From DATMNR01 sp963702765 (lineage in GTDB: Bacteria > Chloroflexota > Ktedonobacteria > Ktedonobacterales > Ktedonobacteraceae): DNA of 64,000 nt. Positions within the stretch are counted from its first letter, which is position 1, and each line of letters begins with the position of its first letter. The notes under the pieces were generated by a model. It saw only the letters and a list, made by a program, of their open reading frames with translations, did no database searches and was not told the origin of the DNA. Both the position numbers and the translations under genes were made by a program. The stretch covers positions 124,001 to 188,000 of the forward strand of contig CAVPEB010000019.1 of assembly GCA_963702765.1 (NCBI GenBank), written 5' to 3'. Shown here piece after piece: positions 47,575 to 56,928 of the stretch.

Positions 47575-49746
47575 TTAATGTTGATGCGCCAATGACTTCG
47601 CATGAGCCAATAAGGCATTTGCCTGAGCTATCAAACTACTCACCTGGGCATTGGCGGAGGCATTAACGCTGCTGCTACCACCAAATTCAGCTGCCTCAAG
47701 AGTAGCAATCATCTGTGCTGCAATGGCGTTACGCGTAATCGTCATGTTGATGAGCTGGTTTTCGAGTTGATTATAGACACTATCGTCTGTAGAGCTACCA
47801 CTCTCTAACGCAGTAGTTGAGATACTCAGAGTCGTCAGAGAAAATGATGCAACAGGAGCATTGATCTGCTTGTATGCCTGAGCAAGCGAGATCAAGGCTG
47901 GAAGTTGTCGTCGCACTGCGGGTGGCAATGCTGACTTCTGAAGTACCTCGAACAGTACGCGTCCATCATGGGAATAATCGTCCTTCAAACCAAGCAGTAA
48001 CATCATAGTTGGGCGAATATCAGTATGATCTGCCCAGACGCTGCTATTCACACCCATGTGCTGCACCCCCGGTCCAACCATGCCAAGCCAGGTAGTATTT
48101 ATGTCTGGCGACACAGTGCCATGATTCCAGGCAAAACCCGGTTCCTGCACGACACATGCAGAATTGCAGTTGGGTGCACCTGCAAAGAGGAAGTAATTGG
48201 GATTGGCAAACATTATGAACGTTGGTGTCCTCGCCGGGTCTGCTGTAATCATATGAAGCAGATTCAACTCTACCGGGTCGGCCAGGTAATTGGTAAGTGT
48301 ATCGGTATTACCTGTCATAGGATTCACCGCAGTCAGTTTACCAGTAGCACGCTCAAAAGGACGGGTCACGGTCTGGTCGTTACGAGCGGGATTGCCCGTA
48401 ATATACACGACGGGAGCGGAATCAGAGTGAACGGCAAATGGATTCGTAATACCCTGTTGAGTGGCTAGAAGACCTGCCATGTTGGCATTGAGCTCACCGA
48501 TCTGGCTATAAGAGCAAGGAATGGTCACTCCATCACACCCTGACGGGTTGGGGGTGCCTCCTACAAAGTGATCGCCCTCGTCGGCAGTAAAGACGAACAG
48601 AGTATTACTCTTATTAATGCCATCTTTTGCTAGGCGAGTGAAAAATGTGGCGAAGGCGTTATCGTATGACTTGAGAGCCGCGACATAACCAGCCTGACCT
48701 GGACCATAAGCTGGCCCACTCTGATGGGCATCATGAGCATCAGAGATGTAGGCATAGGTGACAGGAACACCATGTTCCTGCATATCAGCCACATAGGAAA
48801 GCGAGACGGTTGCCTCCATACCATCAAAGCCCGGAAAGCCAACATTACTAGTAGGGCTCTCAATGATATTGCCGTTCAGATCTTTCATCGGTAATGTAGG
48901 ACTGATCTGTGGTGCAACGTACTTATGGCCGAAGAGGCCCATGTAGCCGTTATAGCCATTAGGCTCATCAGGCAGCAGGTCAGGTTCACCACCATTGGCG
49001 CTTGAGCATACACTATTTCCTTTTGCACAATGAATGCCGATGCCAACAAAATCCGCAGTTGCCTGATTTGGATTGCTCACCACCTCTGCTTGCTGCGGAG
49101 AATTGGGTCCATAAACCCTGGAGACATCTACATTGATATTCTCTAAGACCGTGTTCGCAGTGGCGACTGAGCCAACGTTACAGCCAGCACGAGTATAGGG
49201 TACCCAAGGGGCTGGCGCATTCAAACCATTAGCAGTTAACATGTTGAAAGTAGTATCGGTTGGGGTAGTGGTTGATGGATCAAAAATAGAACCATTCCAG
49301 TAGGCAAAGGAAACACCAGGATTACTTGTACCATTAGGATTAAAGTAACGGAAGCTGTTAGCGATTGGTACACCATGGTTGTTAGGATAGACCCCTGTTA
49401 GCGATGTCAGAATGTCGTTCGCAGTGTGAGCAATGAGCGGTGTGTGATTATTTGAGAGCATCACACCGTTGTTCTGGATAAAGTTGAGCAGGTGTGGCAT
49501 CTGCTGCAAGTCTGAGGGAACATTGGGGTTATCTTGCATTAAGTGGACGTTGTCAAACTGGATGTAAATAACATGTTTAACATTGCCACTTGGTGAATTA
49601 AGTTGGCAACTGCTTGTCGACTCGTGCGCACTCACAATTGTTTGTGTGAATGGCACACCCACAAACCCTAACGTCATCGTCAGGAGAGTTGCCAGAACAA
49701 ATACGCGGGTGAAATGGTTCCGCCAGAGTCCTTTCATCTGGGCCAT
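47575..49746 (-). CDS. Secreted alkaline phosphatase-superfamily protein
   Basis: A 723-residue exported protein. Residues 1-40 are a signal peptide (basic start, then VFVLATLLTMTLGFVGVPF, cleavage near SAHES). The body resembles metal-dependent phosphodiesterases and sulfatase-like enzymes: IYIQFDNVHLMQDNP, HTPLIAHTANDILTSLTGVYPNNHG (a likely nucleophile Thr or Ser region), ISDAHDAHQSG, FVFTADEGDHFVGG and SSVWADHTDIRPTMMLLLG, giving several Asp/His metal ligands. The C-terminal 100 residues are Ala/Ser-rich and helical. GAGGAGGATCT precedes the ATG. Substrate unknown; an outer-surface phosphatase role is inference. Confidence 0.82.
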   Translation of the reverse strand: MAQMKGLWRNHFTRVFVLATLLTMTLGFVGVPFTQTIVSAHESTSSCQLNSPSGNVKHVIYIQFDNVHLMQDNPNVPSDLQQMPHLLNFIQNNGVMLSNNHTPLIAHTANDILTSLTGVYPNNHGVPIANSFRYFNPNGTSNPGVSFAYWNGSIFDPSTTTPTDTTFNMLTANGLNAPAPWVPYTRAGCNVGSVATANTVLENINVDVSRVYGPNSPQQAEVVSNPNQATADFVGIGIHCAKGNSVCSSANGGEPDLLPDEPNGYNGYMGLFGHKYVAPQISPTLPMKDLNGNIIESPTSNVGFPGFDGMEATVSLSYVADMQEHGVPVTYAYISDAHDAHQSGPAYGPGQAGYVAALKSYDNAFATFFTRLAKDGINKSNTLFVFTADEGDHFVGGTPNPSGCDGVTIPCSYSQIGELNANMAGLLATQQGITNPFAVHSDSAPVVYITGNPARNDQTVTRPFERATGKLTAVNPMTGNTDTLTNYLADPVELNLLHMITADPARTPTFIMFANPNYFLFAGAPNCNSACVVQEPGFAWNHGTVSPDINTTWLGMVGPGVQHMGVNSSVWADHTDIRPTMMLLLGLKDDYSHDGRVLFEVLQKSALPPAVRRQLPALISLAQAYKQINAPVASFSLTTLSISTTALESGSSTDDSVYNQLENQLINMTITRNAIAAQMIATLEAAEFGGSSSVNASANAQVSSLIAQANALLAHAKSLAHQH

Positions 49747-50001
49747 AGATCCTCCTCTGTAAATAGCCTACCATAATCTCAAAAAGCATACAGCCTGTTG
49801 AAAAATGCCAAATCGGAGGCAGAAAGATCGGATTGACCGCAAGACGTCTCGCAATTTTGGGTCTTGTTCGTAACGCTTTTCGTAACGTTTTTGGGACGTC
49901 TATATGGTAAGATAGTGTTCAGGTGAAGGCTTTCTTTTGACGGTTGTTGTGTCTAGGGAGATGTTTCTGCATCTCCTTTCGATGCTGAGCAGGAGGGCAG
50001 C

Positions 50002-51333
50002 ATGAGCTTTCGGAGTAGCCTGGCACAGCCGACGGAATGTGTACAGGTAAGTGGCGCTGCGGATACACACCTCTCAGGGCTTTGGCTGATCCTGATACGG
50101 TCGGCCTGGATCGCGCTTGTACTCGTGATCTTGGGTATCTTCATTGCCAGTCTGCCAGCGAGTTTCGCGACCCTGCATCAGCCTTGCATCGGCACATGGT
50201 GTAGCACTTATGGGACTGGCCAATTGACGGTGAGCCAGATGCACTCGCTCTTGCAGGCTGGCATTTCGCTCAATGCCTATGCCTGGTCCTGGATCGCCTT
50301 CACTGGGGTCACGGCCCTTGTCTGGATTGCAGTGGGAGGCATCCTTTTCTGGCGCAAATCTGATGACTGGATGGTCCTGCTAGTCGCGCTAATGCTTATC
50401 ATTATGGGCGTCACTTCTGTAACAGATGTCTTGCTCTTTAGCTCATCCGCCTGGCGCATTCCGGAAGATGGTTTGTATCTGCTCAAAAGCATGGCCTTGT
50501 TGCTCACGCTTGCCCTCTTTCCAAATGGGCGGTTCGTGCCGCGCTGGGCTGGCGGGATTGTGCTGATCTATCCTGCATATGTGCTGAGCTATTTGGTGTT
50601 CGTACGTCCTCTGCACATTCCCGGCTGGACGCTGTACTCCTCTCCGATCAACGCAATCGCCTGGTTCGGCTCCTCGATCACTCTCACGCTGGCACAACTC
50701 TACCGCTACGTGCGGGTGTCCAACTTAAGAGAACGGCAACAAACCAAGTGGGTGGCTTTCGGCTTTCTGGTAAGTCTTTTGCTCGGAGATTTCGGGGTGT
50801 CGGCAGCGTCAAACCTCCTGCCTCTCCAGCAACTGGGCTGGCTGCAAGTGCTCCTTTCCATTAGCTCTTACCTTATTGTCCTGCTCATCCCGCTCTCGCT
50901 TGTCTTCGCTATGCTACGCTCTCACCTGTGGGATATCGATGTCATCGTCAACAAGACGCTGGTCTATGCTACACTGACAATCTTGCTGGCTCTGGTCTAC
51001 TTTGGCCTCATCTTTGTCTTGCAATACCTGCTCCGAGGGATCATCAGCCAGAATAGCGATGTCGCCATCGTGGTCTCTACACTCGCGATTGCCGCACTGT
51101 TCCAGCCCTTACGCCATCGTATCCAGATCACCATTGACCGCCGCTTCTACCGTCGCAAATACAATGCAGCTAAGATCGTGGAGGCATTCAGTGCCACGCT
51201 GCGCAATGAGGTCGACTTGAGTCAGTTGCGCGAGCACCTGATCTCGGTTGTGCAGGACACAATGCAGCCCTCGCATGTGTCGCTTTGGTTACGCGAACCT
51301 GACAGGAAGCCTCCTCATCCTGATCGCATGTAG
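50002..51333 (+). CDS. Multi-pass membrane protein of a sensor-like family, no kinase domain
   Basis: A 443-residue protein with about 8-10 membrane segments in the first 360 residues and a short soluble end (RRFYRRKYNAAKIVEAFSATLRNEVDLSQLREHLISVVQDTMQPSHVSLWLREP). That end resembles the linker preceding GAF or histidine kinase domains, but none follows. The fragment at 36729-36995 ends at the same point, so the family may naturally stop here. A ribosome binding site (GAGGGCAGC) precedes the ATG. A broken IS1182-type element begins close to its stop, so truncation cannot be excluded. Confidence 0.75.
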   Translation: MSFRSSLAQPTECVQVSGAADTHLSGLWLILIRSAWIALVLVILGIFIASLPASFATLHQPCIGTWCSTYGTGQLTVSQMHSLLQAGISLNAYAWSWIAFTGVTALVWIAVGGILFWRKSDDWMVLLVALMLIIMGVTSVTDVLLFSSSAWRIPEDGLYLLKSMALLLTLALFPNGRFVPRWAGGIVLIYPAYVLSYLVFVRPLHIPGWTLYSSPINAIAWFGSSITLTLAQLYRYVRVSNLRERQQTKWVAFGFLVSLLLGDFGVSAASNLLPLQQLGWLQVLLSISSYLIVLLIPLSLVFAMLRSHLWDIDVIVNKTLVYATLTILLALVYFGLIFVLQYLLRGIISQNSDVAIVVSTLAIAALFQPLRHRIQITIDRRFYRRKYNAAKIVEAFSATLRNEVDLSQLREHLISVVQDTMQPSHVSLWLREPDRKPPHPDRM

Positions 51334-51369
51334 TCCTGATCACGTTCGCGCGTGAAGGAGTTTATCCCC

Positions 51370-52966
51370 ATGATGGGAAAGAAGGAGCGGCATTTTGCTC
51401 CACTCATCAACGTTTCTGTCGAACAGTTAGTGCCACACAGATCATTTCTATCGGCACCTGGAGCGCACCCTCGATCTCTCGTTTGTCCGCGAGTTCGTCC
51501 ACAAGACCTATGCCTGTGGAGGTCGTCCCTCGATTGACCCCATCGTATTTTTCAAGCTGCAACTCGTGATGTTTTTTGAAGGTCTTCGCTCCGAACGGCA
51601 ATTGATGCGCCATGCGGCAGACCGGCTCAGCGTGCGCTGGTACATCGGCTACGATTTGAACGAGCCACTTCCCGACCATTCCAGTTTGACGCGCATCCGC
51701 GAACGCTATGGGGTGGAGGTCTTGCGCCGCTTCTTCGACGCCATTGTTGAGCAATGCCAGCAGGAGAAGCTCGTCTGGGGGAAAGAACTCTACATTGATA
51801 GCACCCAAGTTAATGCCAATGCTGACCTGGACTCGCTCACGCCCCGCTTTGCCGTCGAGGCGCGTGAGGCCATGCAGGCTCATCTAGCCGCTCTGTTTGC
51901 TGAGGAAGACGCTCAGCGCAAGCCGCAGGAAGCCGGAGGTGCCAGTGCTCAGACTACGCCACAGACCGATGCCACTGCACCCCTCCCTCTGCCTGTCATC
52001 CTCTCCGAAGCAGAGCAAGAGGAACTGGCGAGCGAGAATATGGCGCGGCACGACTGGATCGCACAGGAAGGTCGGCAACAACGGGAGGTGCATGGCCTCT
52101 ACCAGCGGACGTCAGACTTCAAAGTCAGCACCACTGATCCTGATGCAACCTCGATGCGCCTGAAAAGTGGCGGTACGCACTTGGGCTACCACGTGCACTA
52201 CATCGTCGATGGTGGCAAAGCGCTGTGTCATTCTTCAGGCACTCGTGACGTCTTCGGAGGTCATGGATAACCAACCGATGCGCGATCTGCTCTGGCGTGT
52301 GCGCTTCCGTTGGAAGCTGCATCCTCGCCATGTGACCGGCGACACAAAATATGGCACCATCGAGAACATCAAAGCCATTGAGGACGCAGGGCATCCGTGC
52401 CTATGTTCCCTTGACCGAATTGGGAAGAGCGGTATGAGGTCTGGTCAGCCTCTCACTTCCGCTATGAAGCGCAGGCTGATCAGTATCGCTGTGCGCAAGG
52501 CGAGATTTTGAAACGGGTGGGGGTGGTCAATCCCGACGGACGTCAGCTCTATCGCGCTCCTGCTTCCATCTGCAATGACTGCCCAGTCAAAGTGCAGTGC
52601 ACGACCAGTAACCAGGGGCGTCGCGTCTATCGTCATGTGGGAGAGGAGTACCTAGAGCGGGTTCGCACCTATCAGCAGACGCTCGCTTACCAGAAAGCTC
52701 TCGCGCAAACGCCAAGTGTGGGTGGAGCCGCTGTTTGCAGAGGCCAAAGACTGGCATGGCTTGCGTCGCTTCCGCTTGCGACTGCTCTGGCGTGTCAACT
52801 GCGAAGCCCTACCATCGCCACTGGACAAAATCTCAAGCGACTCCTCAAGAAACGGGGCTGCGGACGCCGCCCGTCCCAGTGCAGCCCTCTGGCCCTTTTA
52901 AATCTTTTGTGTGAGATGCTTGTCCTCGCTACTTGTCCTCGCTATTGGAAGTGTGATCACTTCTGA
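51370..52966 (+). pseudogene. IS1182-type transposase, several frameshifts
   Basis: The pieces align into one transposase: MMGKKERHFAPLINVSVEQL, then ACGGRPSIDPIVFFKLQL and MFFEGLRSERQLMRHAADRL, DHSSLTRIRERYG, KELYIDSTQVNANADLDS (first Asp), then DNQPMRDLLWRVRF and VTGDTKYGTIENI (second Asp), and finally ASICNDCPVKVQCTTSNQGR. Shifts occur near 51430-51500, 52230, 52400 and 52720. It is non-functional. The first part overlaps the DNA just after the membrane protein gene. Confidence 0.85.
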
Positions 52967-53287
52967 TGTTGATTGAGTCAGCTACTCAAAAGTCAGACCC
53001 AAGCGGGAGAGGAGGCATAACTTTTGAGACAACAATAAAATCGGGTGTTACTAAAAAGAAGCCATGGACACGCGCTGAGAGCTCCTCTTTAGAACTCTCA
53101 AAATAGAGTAATCATACCGTTGCTATCCCACGGGATAAGCGTTGAACCTTAACAATCTCAAGAATAATCTTGAAAGGGGAATTTCACGGTACCTTTATCA
53201 AGATATATTCCAGGAGTTACGAAGTAGTTGTGGATTGGTTAAGAACTGGTTGGCAAAATGGCAGTTGGGTTACGGAACATTAACCAG
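52967..53287. other. Non-coding stretch between the IS relic and the aldehyde dehydrogenase terminators
   Basis: About 320 bases. A forward frame from 53142 has no ribosome binding site, an unlikely composition at its end, and runs through two hairpins into the dehydrogenase gene, so I do not call it. Confidence 0.4.
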
Positions 53288-53347
53288 TTTTGCTGATAAA
53301 AAATGCTTATTAGCAAAAAGAAACAGGGCACCTTCTGGTGTCCTGTT
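53288..53347 (-). terminator. Tandem terminator hairpins after the aldehyde dehydrogenase gene
   Basis: On the reverse strand the first stem is AACAGGACACC/GGTGCCCTGTT (53322-53347), 11 pairs with one G-U, followed by TCTTTTTGC. The second is TTTTGCTAATAA/TTATCAGCAAAA (about 53288-53319), 12 pairs with one mismatch-type pair. Two hairpins in a row suggest a strong stop for the dehydrogenase transcript. Confidence 0.75.
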
Positions 53348-53391
53348 ACAGAGGAGTACTAACCTGCCGTTACTACCGTTAAAAAAGGTCT

Positions 53392-54888
53392 CTAGTCTGC
53401 ATCGCCGAAGATGGTGTAATGCCACCCTTTGCGAGTATCATTACTCAGTTCAATCATGACATGTTTGATCTGAGTATACTCTTCGAAGGAATACATGGAC
53501 ATATCTTTACCAATGCCGCTTTCCTTATAGCCGCCATGCGGCATCTCAGAAGTGAGTGGTAGATGGTCATTGACCCACACCGTACCAAATTGCAACGCTT
53601 TGCTAGCACGCATAGCCTTGAATACATCTGTCGTCCACACTGAAGAAGCAAGACCATAGACGACATCATTGGCTTTCCGCAATACTTCCTCTTCGGTACT
53701 GAAGCGACATACTACAACGACCGGGCCAAAGACTTCACTTTGCACAATCTCGGCATCGTTGCGATCTTCAGCGATTACGGTTGGCTCGAAGAAGTAGCCC
53801 CTCTCCAATCCACTCACAGTGGCACGCTTACCGCCAATCACGATATTTGCACCATCACGTAATGCGCGCTCAACAAAGCCCTCAACAGTGGCACGCTGTG
53901 AAGCGGAAATCAACGGTCCCATGTCGGTGCTTTCATTTGCAGGGTTACCAACACGAATTTCCCTGACTTTGCTCAGGAATGACTGCATGAATTCATCATA
54001 GACATTATCCTGAACATAAATACGGGTAGCAGCAGTGCAATCCTGCCCACAGTTTACATACCCACCAGCTACGGCACCATTAGCAGCCGCTTCAATGTTC
54101 GCATCATCGTAAACAATGAACGGCGCTTTGCCACCTAGCTCCAGGTGAACACGTTTGATACTTTCGGCGCCAGCACGCATAATGTGCTTGCCACTCTCAG
54201 TGCTACCTGTAACTGAAACCATATTGACCTTGCCATGATTGGAAAGGGCTTGTGCCACTCCCGGGCCGCTGGTAATCACATTGAGAACACCAGGAGGTAG
54301 ACCAGCTTCGAGAGCAATTTCACCCAATTTGAGCGTAGAAAGTGGCGTTTCGACTGATGGTTTGATGACAACTGTATTACCCGCTGCCAGCGCAGGTCCG
54401 ATCTTCCACGCTGCCATCATAAAAGGATAGTTCCATGGGGCCAGGGAAGCAACAACACCTATCGGTTCGCGACGAATAATGCTGGTATGTCCTCCAGTAT
54501 ATTCACTTGTTGCTGTGCCAGCAAGATGGCGAGCGGCCCCTGCAAAGAAATGCAGGTTATCAATAGCAAAAGGAATATCACTATCACGGGCGAGCTTAAT
54601 TGGCTTACCAGCATCCAAAGAGTCCAGTTCAGCCAGTTCGGAAGCGTGGTTTTCCAACAACATTGCCAGTTTTTCTAGCGCCGCGGCACGCGCTCCATGC
54701 GGTAATCCAGACCAACGCCCATCATCAAATGCTTCTCGCGCTGCAGTCACTGCACGCTCTACGTCCTCGACTGAACTTAAAGGGACCTCGGCAATCCACT
54801 CGCCTGTAGCCGGGCCAACATCCTCAACAGTCTTACCAGAACTACTGTTGACCAGCTCGCCATTAATAAGAAGTTTGTAATCGGCCAC
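53392..54888 (-). CDS. patD: Aldehyde dehydrogenase, PatD-like (4-aminobutyraldehyde)
   Basis: A 498-residue NAD(P)-dependent aldehyde dehydrogenase. It has the cofactor site (APWNYPFMMAAWKIGPALAAGNTVVIKPS), general base Glu in LELGGKAPFIVYDDA, and catalytic Cys in GGYVNCGQDCTAATR. FFAGAARHLAGTATSEYTGGHTS matches PatD/YdcW-type gamma-aminobutyraldehyde dehydrogenases and some betaine aldehyde dehydrogenases. Start GTG 54888 has AAAGGAG eight bases upstream; a longer frame opens at 54921. It lies in the same direction as patA but is separated by an IS607 element. Role inferred: oxidation of 4-aminobutanal from putrescine to GABA. Confidence 0.88.
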   Translation of the reverse strand: MADYKLLINGELVNSSSGKTVEDVGPATGEWIAEVPLSSVEDVERAVTAAREAFDDGRWSGLPHGARAAALEKLAMLLENHASELAELDSLDAGKPIKLARDSDIPFAIDNLHFFAGAARHLAGTATSEYTGGHTSIIRREPIGVVASLAPWNYPFMMAAWKIGPALAAGNTVVIKPSVETPLSTLKLGEIALEAGLPPGVLNVITSGPGVAQALSNHGKVNMVSVTGSTESGKHIMRAGAESIKRVHLELGGKAPFIVYDDANIEAAANGAVAGGYVNCGQDCTAATRIYVQDNVYDEFMQSFLSKVREIRVGNPANESTDMGPLISASQRATVEGFVERALRDGANIVIGGKRATVSGLERGYFFEPTVIAEDRNDAEIVQSEVFGPVVVVCRFSTEEEVLRKANDVVYGLASSVWTTDVFKAMRASKALQFGTVWVNDHLPLTSEMPHGGYKESGIGKDMSMYSFEEYTQIKHVMIELSNDTRKGWHYTIFGDAD

Positions 54889-54984
54889 CTGAACAACTCC
54901 TTTCGGATGTACGAAATTCACAGTAAATATATCTCATGACCTACGAATTCACTGAATGCGAGTCAATGCATATCCGATATTTTA

Positions 54985-56257
54985 TCACAAGACGTATCGG
55001 AAACTCATGACACCTGCTGACATGAGACTCGTTAGACGGCAAGCCGTCTGGGCCGATGCGGTGGCCTCTATCCTAGGCCATCGAAGGCGGTCGGGAATAC
55101 TTTTCTGCAATGTTGTAAGAGCCGTTGACATCGGAATGGACGGGAGCACGCCTTTGACGCGGTAAGCGGCCATCTCTGTGTCAGAGAAGCGTGGTTTCTC
55201 CTCTTGTTCGGCCTGAGTCGGATTGTAAGTTGGCAGCACATCGCGATCAAGAAACTGGCACTGCTGGTATAGGATTTGGTGAGTAGCACCGCGATACCGA
55301 CGAGTTCGGCCTTGTAGGTGAGCAGCTCGATGAACTTCGCGTGGGGAATGTGCACAAATTCCTGATTGTGCTTGCGGCCTAACTCGACCTCTTGTTCCAG
55401 AACGGATTCTTGCCAATGACGAGCGTCCCAATGCCTTGTTCCACTAACAGATCAATGATGCGACGGCTGGCCGTATGCAGATAGTGCATGACCCGGCGAT
55501 TGCGCTTCGTCGTGATTGATCTAACGATGGGAGGTGAAACGCTGCTCTTTTCCTTTGGTAAGCCGCTTCTGCTCATGTCCGCGCTGCTGGTTATACAGTT
55601 GATTGGTGGCTTTGAGGGGACCACCTGAAACCAGGCGAGGGGAAAAGCCCGGTTTGTTGGACGTTAGGGCGGCAAGCACGCTCACGCCAGGATCAAGAGC
55701 GACAAAGAGCTTCTTGTCGACCTGTGCTGGTTTCACTTCGACCTGATAGACCACCTCGACCACATAGTGATCCGCCTTGGGCACAATTCTGACCTGCTTG
55801 ACGTGCTTGGGGTTTTGCTTGGTTTCGACCAGCCACCAAGCTGTGAGACGGCTATTTCTCGATGAGCTACATGGGCCTTCCAGATCGCCCCTCGTTCAAA
55901 GACGAGCAGATTGCGACCCTGTGTTTTGTGTTTGTAGGCAGGAGGCTTGGGCCGCCCGGTGAACCGCTCTGCATGCTCCCGGTAGGCTTCCACCTCCTCA
56001 AAAAAGGCAGTCCAGGCTTGATCGAGTTGGATCAACACTTGATTACTGACTTTGCGAGGTAGAGCTGCATAGGCATCGGAGGACTTGACCAGATGATAGA
56101 CGGCAGTGTTGTTGAGATACGTGTGCTCGAAAAAGAACGATTGCCGCACGTAGTAGTTGGCCAGGTTCCAGAGGTTCTTGGAGGCAAAGGCCAGGGAGTC
56201 GATACCCTGGAAGCGTGGGTCGCTCATGCTGATCACATGCTGCTCCACTAATTGCAT
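54985..56257 (-). pseudogene. tnpB: TnpB of the IS607 element, frameshifted
   Basis: The N-terminal part (SLAFASKNLWNLANYYVRQSFF) is in one frame to about 55770. The RuvC core (LFVALDPGVSVLAALTSN) is in another, then TLVIGKNPFWNK and HIPHAKFIELLTYKAELVGI are in two more, and the zinc-finger and final part follow with further shifts. At least four changes break it. The catalytic Asp of the first motif is kept. It overlaps tnpA by about 10 bases, as is normal for IS607. Confidence 0.85.
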
Positions 56258-56835
56258 TCGTCATCTTCCTCCCGCAACTGCTTCACGATGGCCTCCGTTT
56301 TTCGTTTGGCCCGCCGCTGTCCGTAGAGTCGAGCAGCAAAGCTGGACACCAGGCTCACCAGATCGGCCAGCAACTCTTCTCGATTATCTTCCGCCAGATT
56401 GACGACTTCAATCACCCGTCCTTGCCCTTTGAGCAACGTGTCCAGGTAGCGAAAGCCAAAGCGGGTCGCACGGTCCTTATGCTCGACCACGATCGTTCTG
56501 ACCTGCTGATCTTCAAGCAGCGCCAGAAACTTTGCCCGGTTGTCATTCACGCCCGAGCCAATTTCTTTGACCACTTTGCTCACCTGATAGCCTTTCGCCG
56601 CGCAGTAATCTTCTAGCCGCTCAACTTGTCGGTCCAGGTTGGCACGCTGTTCGTGCGAAGAAACCCGCGCATAGATGGCAACCTGCCCATCAGGGTTTAC
56701 CTTTGGTTCTTCTCCCTCGGTGACCACAATGGTTCCCGAAGGCAGTTGATAGCCCTTGATATCACCGTTTTGCCACCAACGAAAGGCAGTCCGATAGGTG
56801 ACACCTACCTTCTTCGCATATTGACTCAACTTCAT
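56248..56835 (-). CDS. tnpA: IS607 TnpA serine recombinase
   Basis: A 195-residue serine recombinase. It has an N-terminal MerR-like helix-turn-helix (MKLSQYAKKVGVTYRTAFRWW), then the catalytic domain with Ser in AIYARVSSHEQRANLDRQV, IGSGVNDNR, and VEHKDRATRFGF with the catalytic Arg. IS607 enzymes carry the DNA-binding part first, unlike most serine recombinases. The gene looks intact. Its start is only about seven bases from a strong promoter, so the transcript may be nearly leaderless. Confidence 0.93.
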   Translation of the reverse strand: MKLSQYAKKVGVTYRTAFRWWQNGDIKGYQLPSGTIVVTEGEEPKVNPDGQVAIYARVSSHEQRANLDRQVERLEDYCAAKGYQVSKVVKEIGSGVNDNRAKFLALLEDQQVRTIVVEHKDRATRFGFRYLDTLLKGQGRVIEVVNLAEDNREELLADLVSLVSSFAARLYGQRRAKRKTEAIVKQLREEDDECN

Positions 56836-56841
56836 AGGTAA

Positions 56842-56870
56842 AGTATAGCATACTTACCGTCATTTATCAA
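56842..56870 (-). promoter_or_regulatory. Sigma-70-type promoter of tnpA
   Basis: On the reverse strand TTGATA (56865-56870) and TATACT (56842-56847) are 17 bases apart, close to consensus. The expected transcription start is at or next to the tnpA ATG (56835). Confidence 0.7.
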
Positions 56871-56928
56871 TATTTTTCATCGTTTTCAGTGACTAGTTCT
56901 CACACATCAATATCGACAGAAATTGGCT

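Larger units (their letters stand above)
54985..56870 (-). mobile_element. IS607-type element (tnpA intact, tnpB broken)
   Basis: Holds a serine recombinase gene and an adjoining tnpB in the usual IS607 order, on the reverse strand. The right limit lies near the tnpA promoter at 56842-56870, and the left limit near 54960-54985. IS607 uses its serine recombinase and leaves no clear target duplication, so exact ends are uncertain. It sits between the saccharopine dehydrogenase-like gene and the aldehyde dehydrogenase gene of the putrescine group. Confidence 0.8.

Noticed and set aside
53142..53459. Forward ORF before the aldehyde dehydrogenase gene
   Set aside because: Crosses two terminator hairpins and ends antisense to the dehydrogenase; TTG start without a ribosome binding site.
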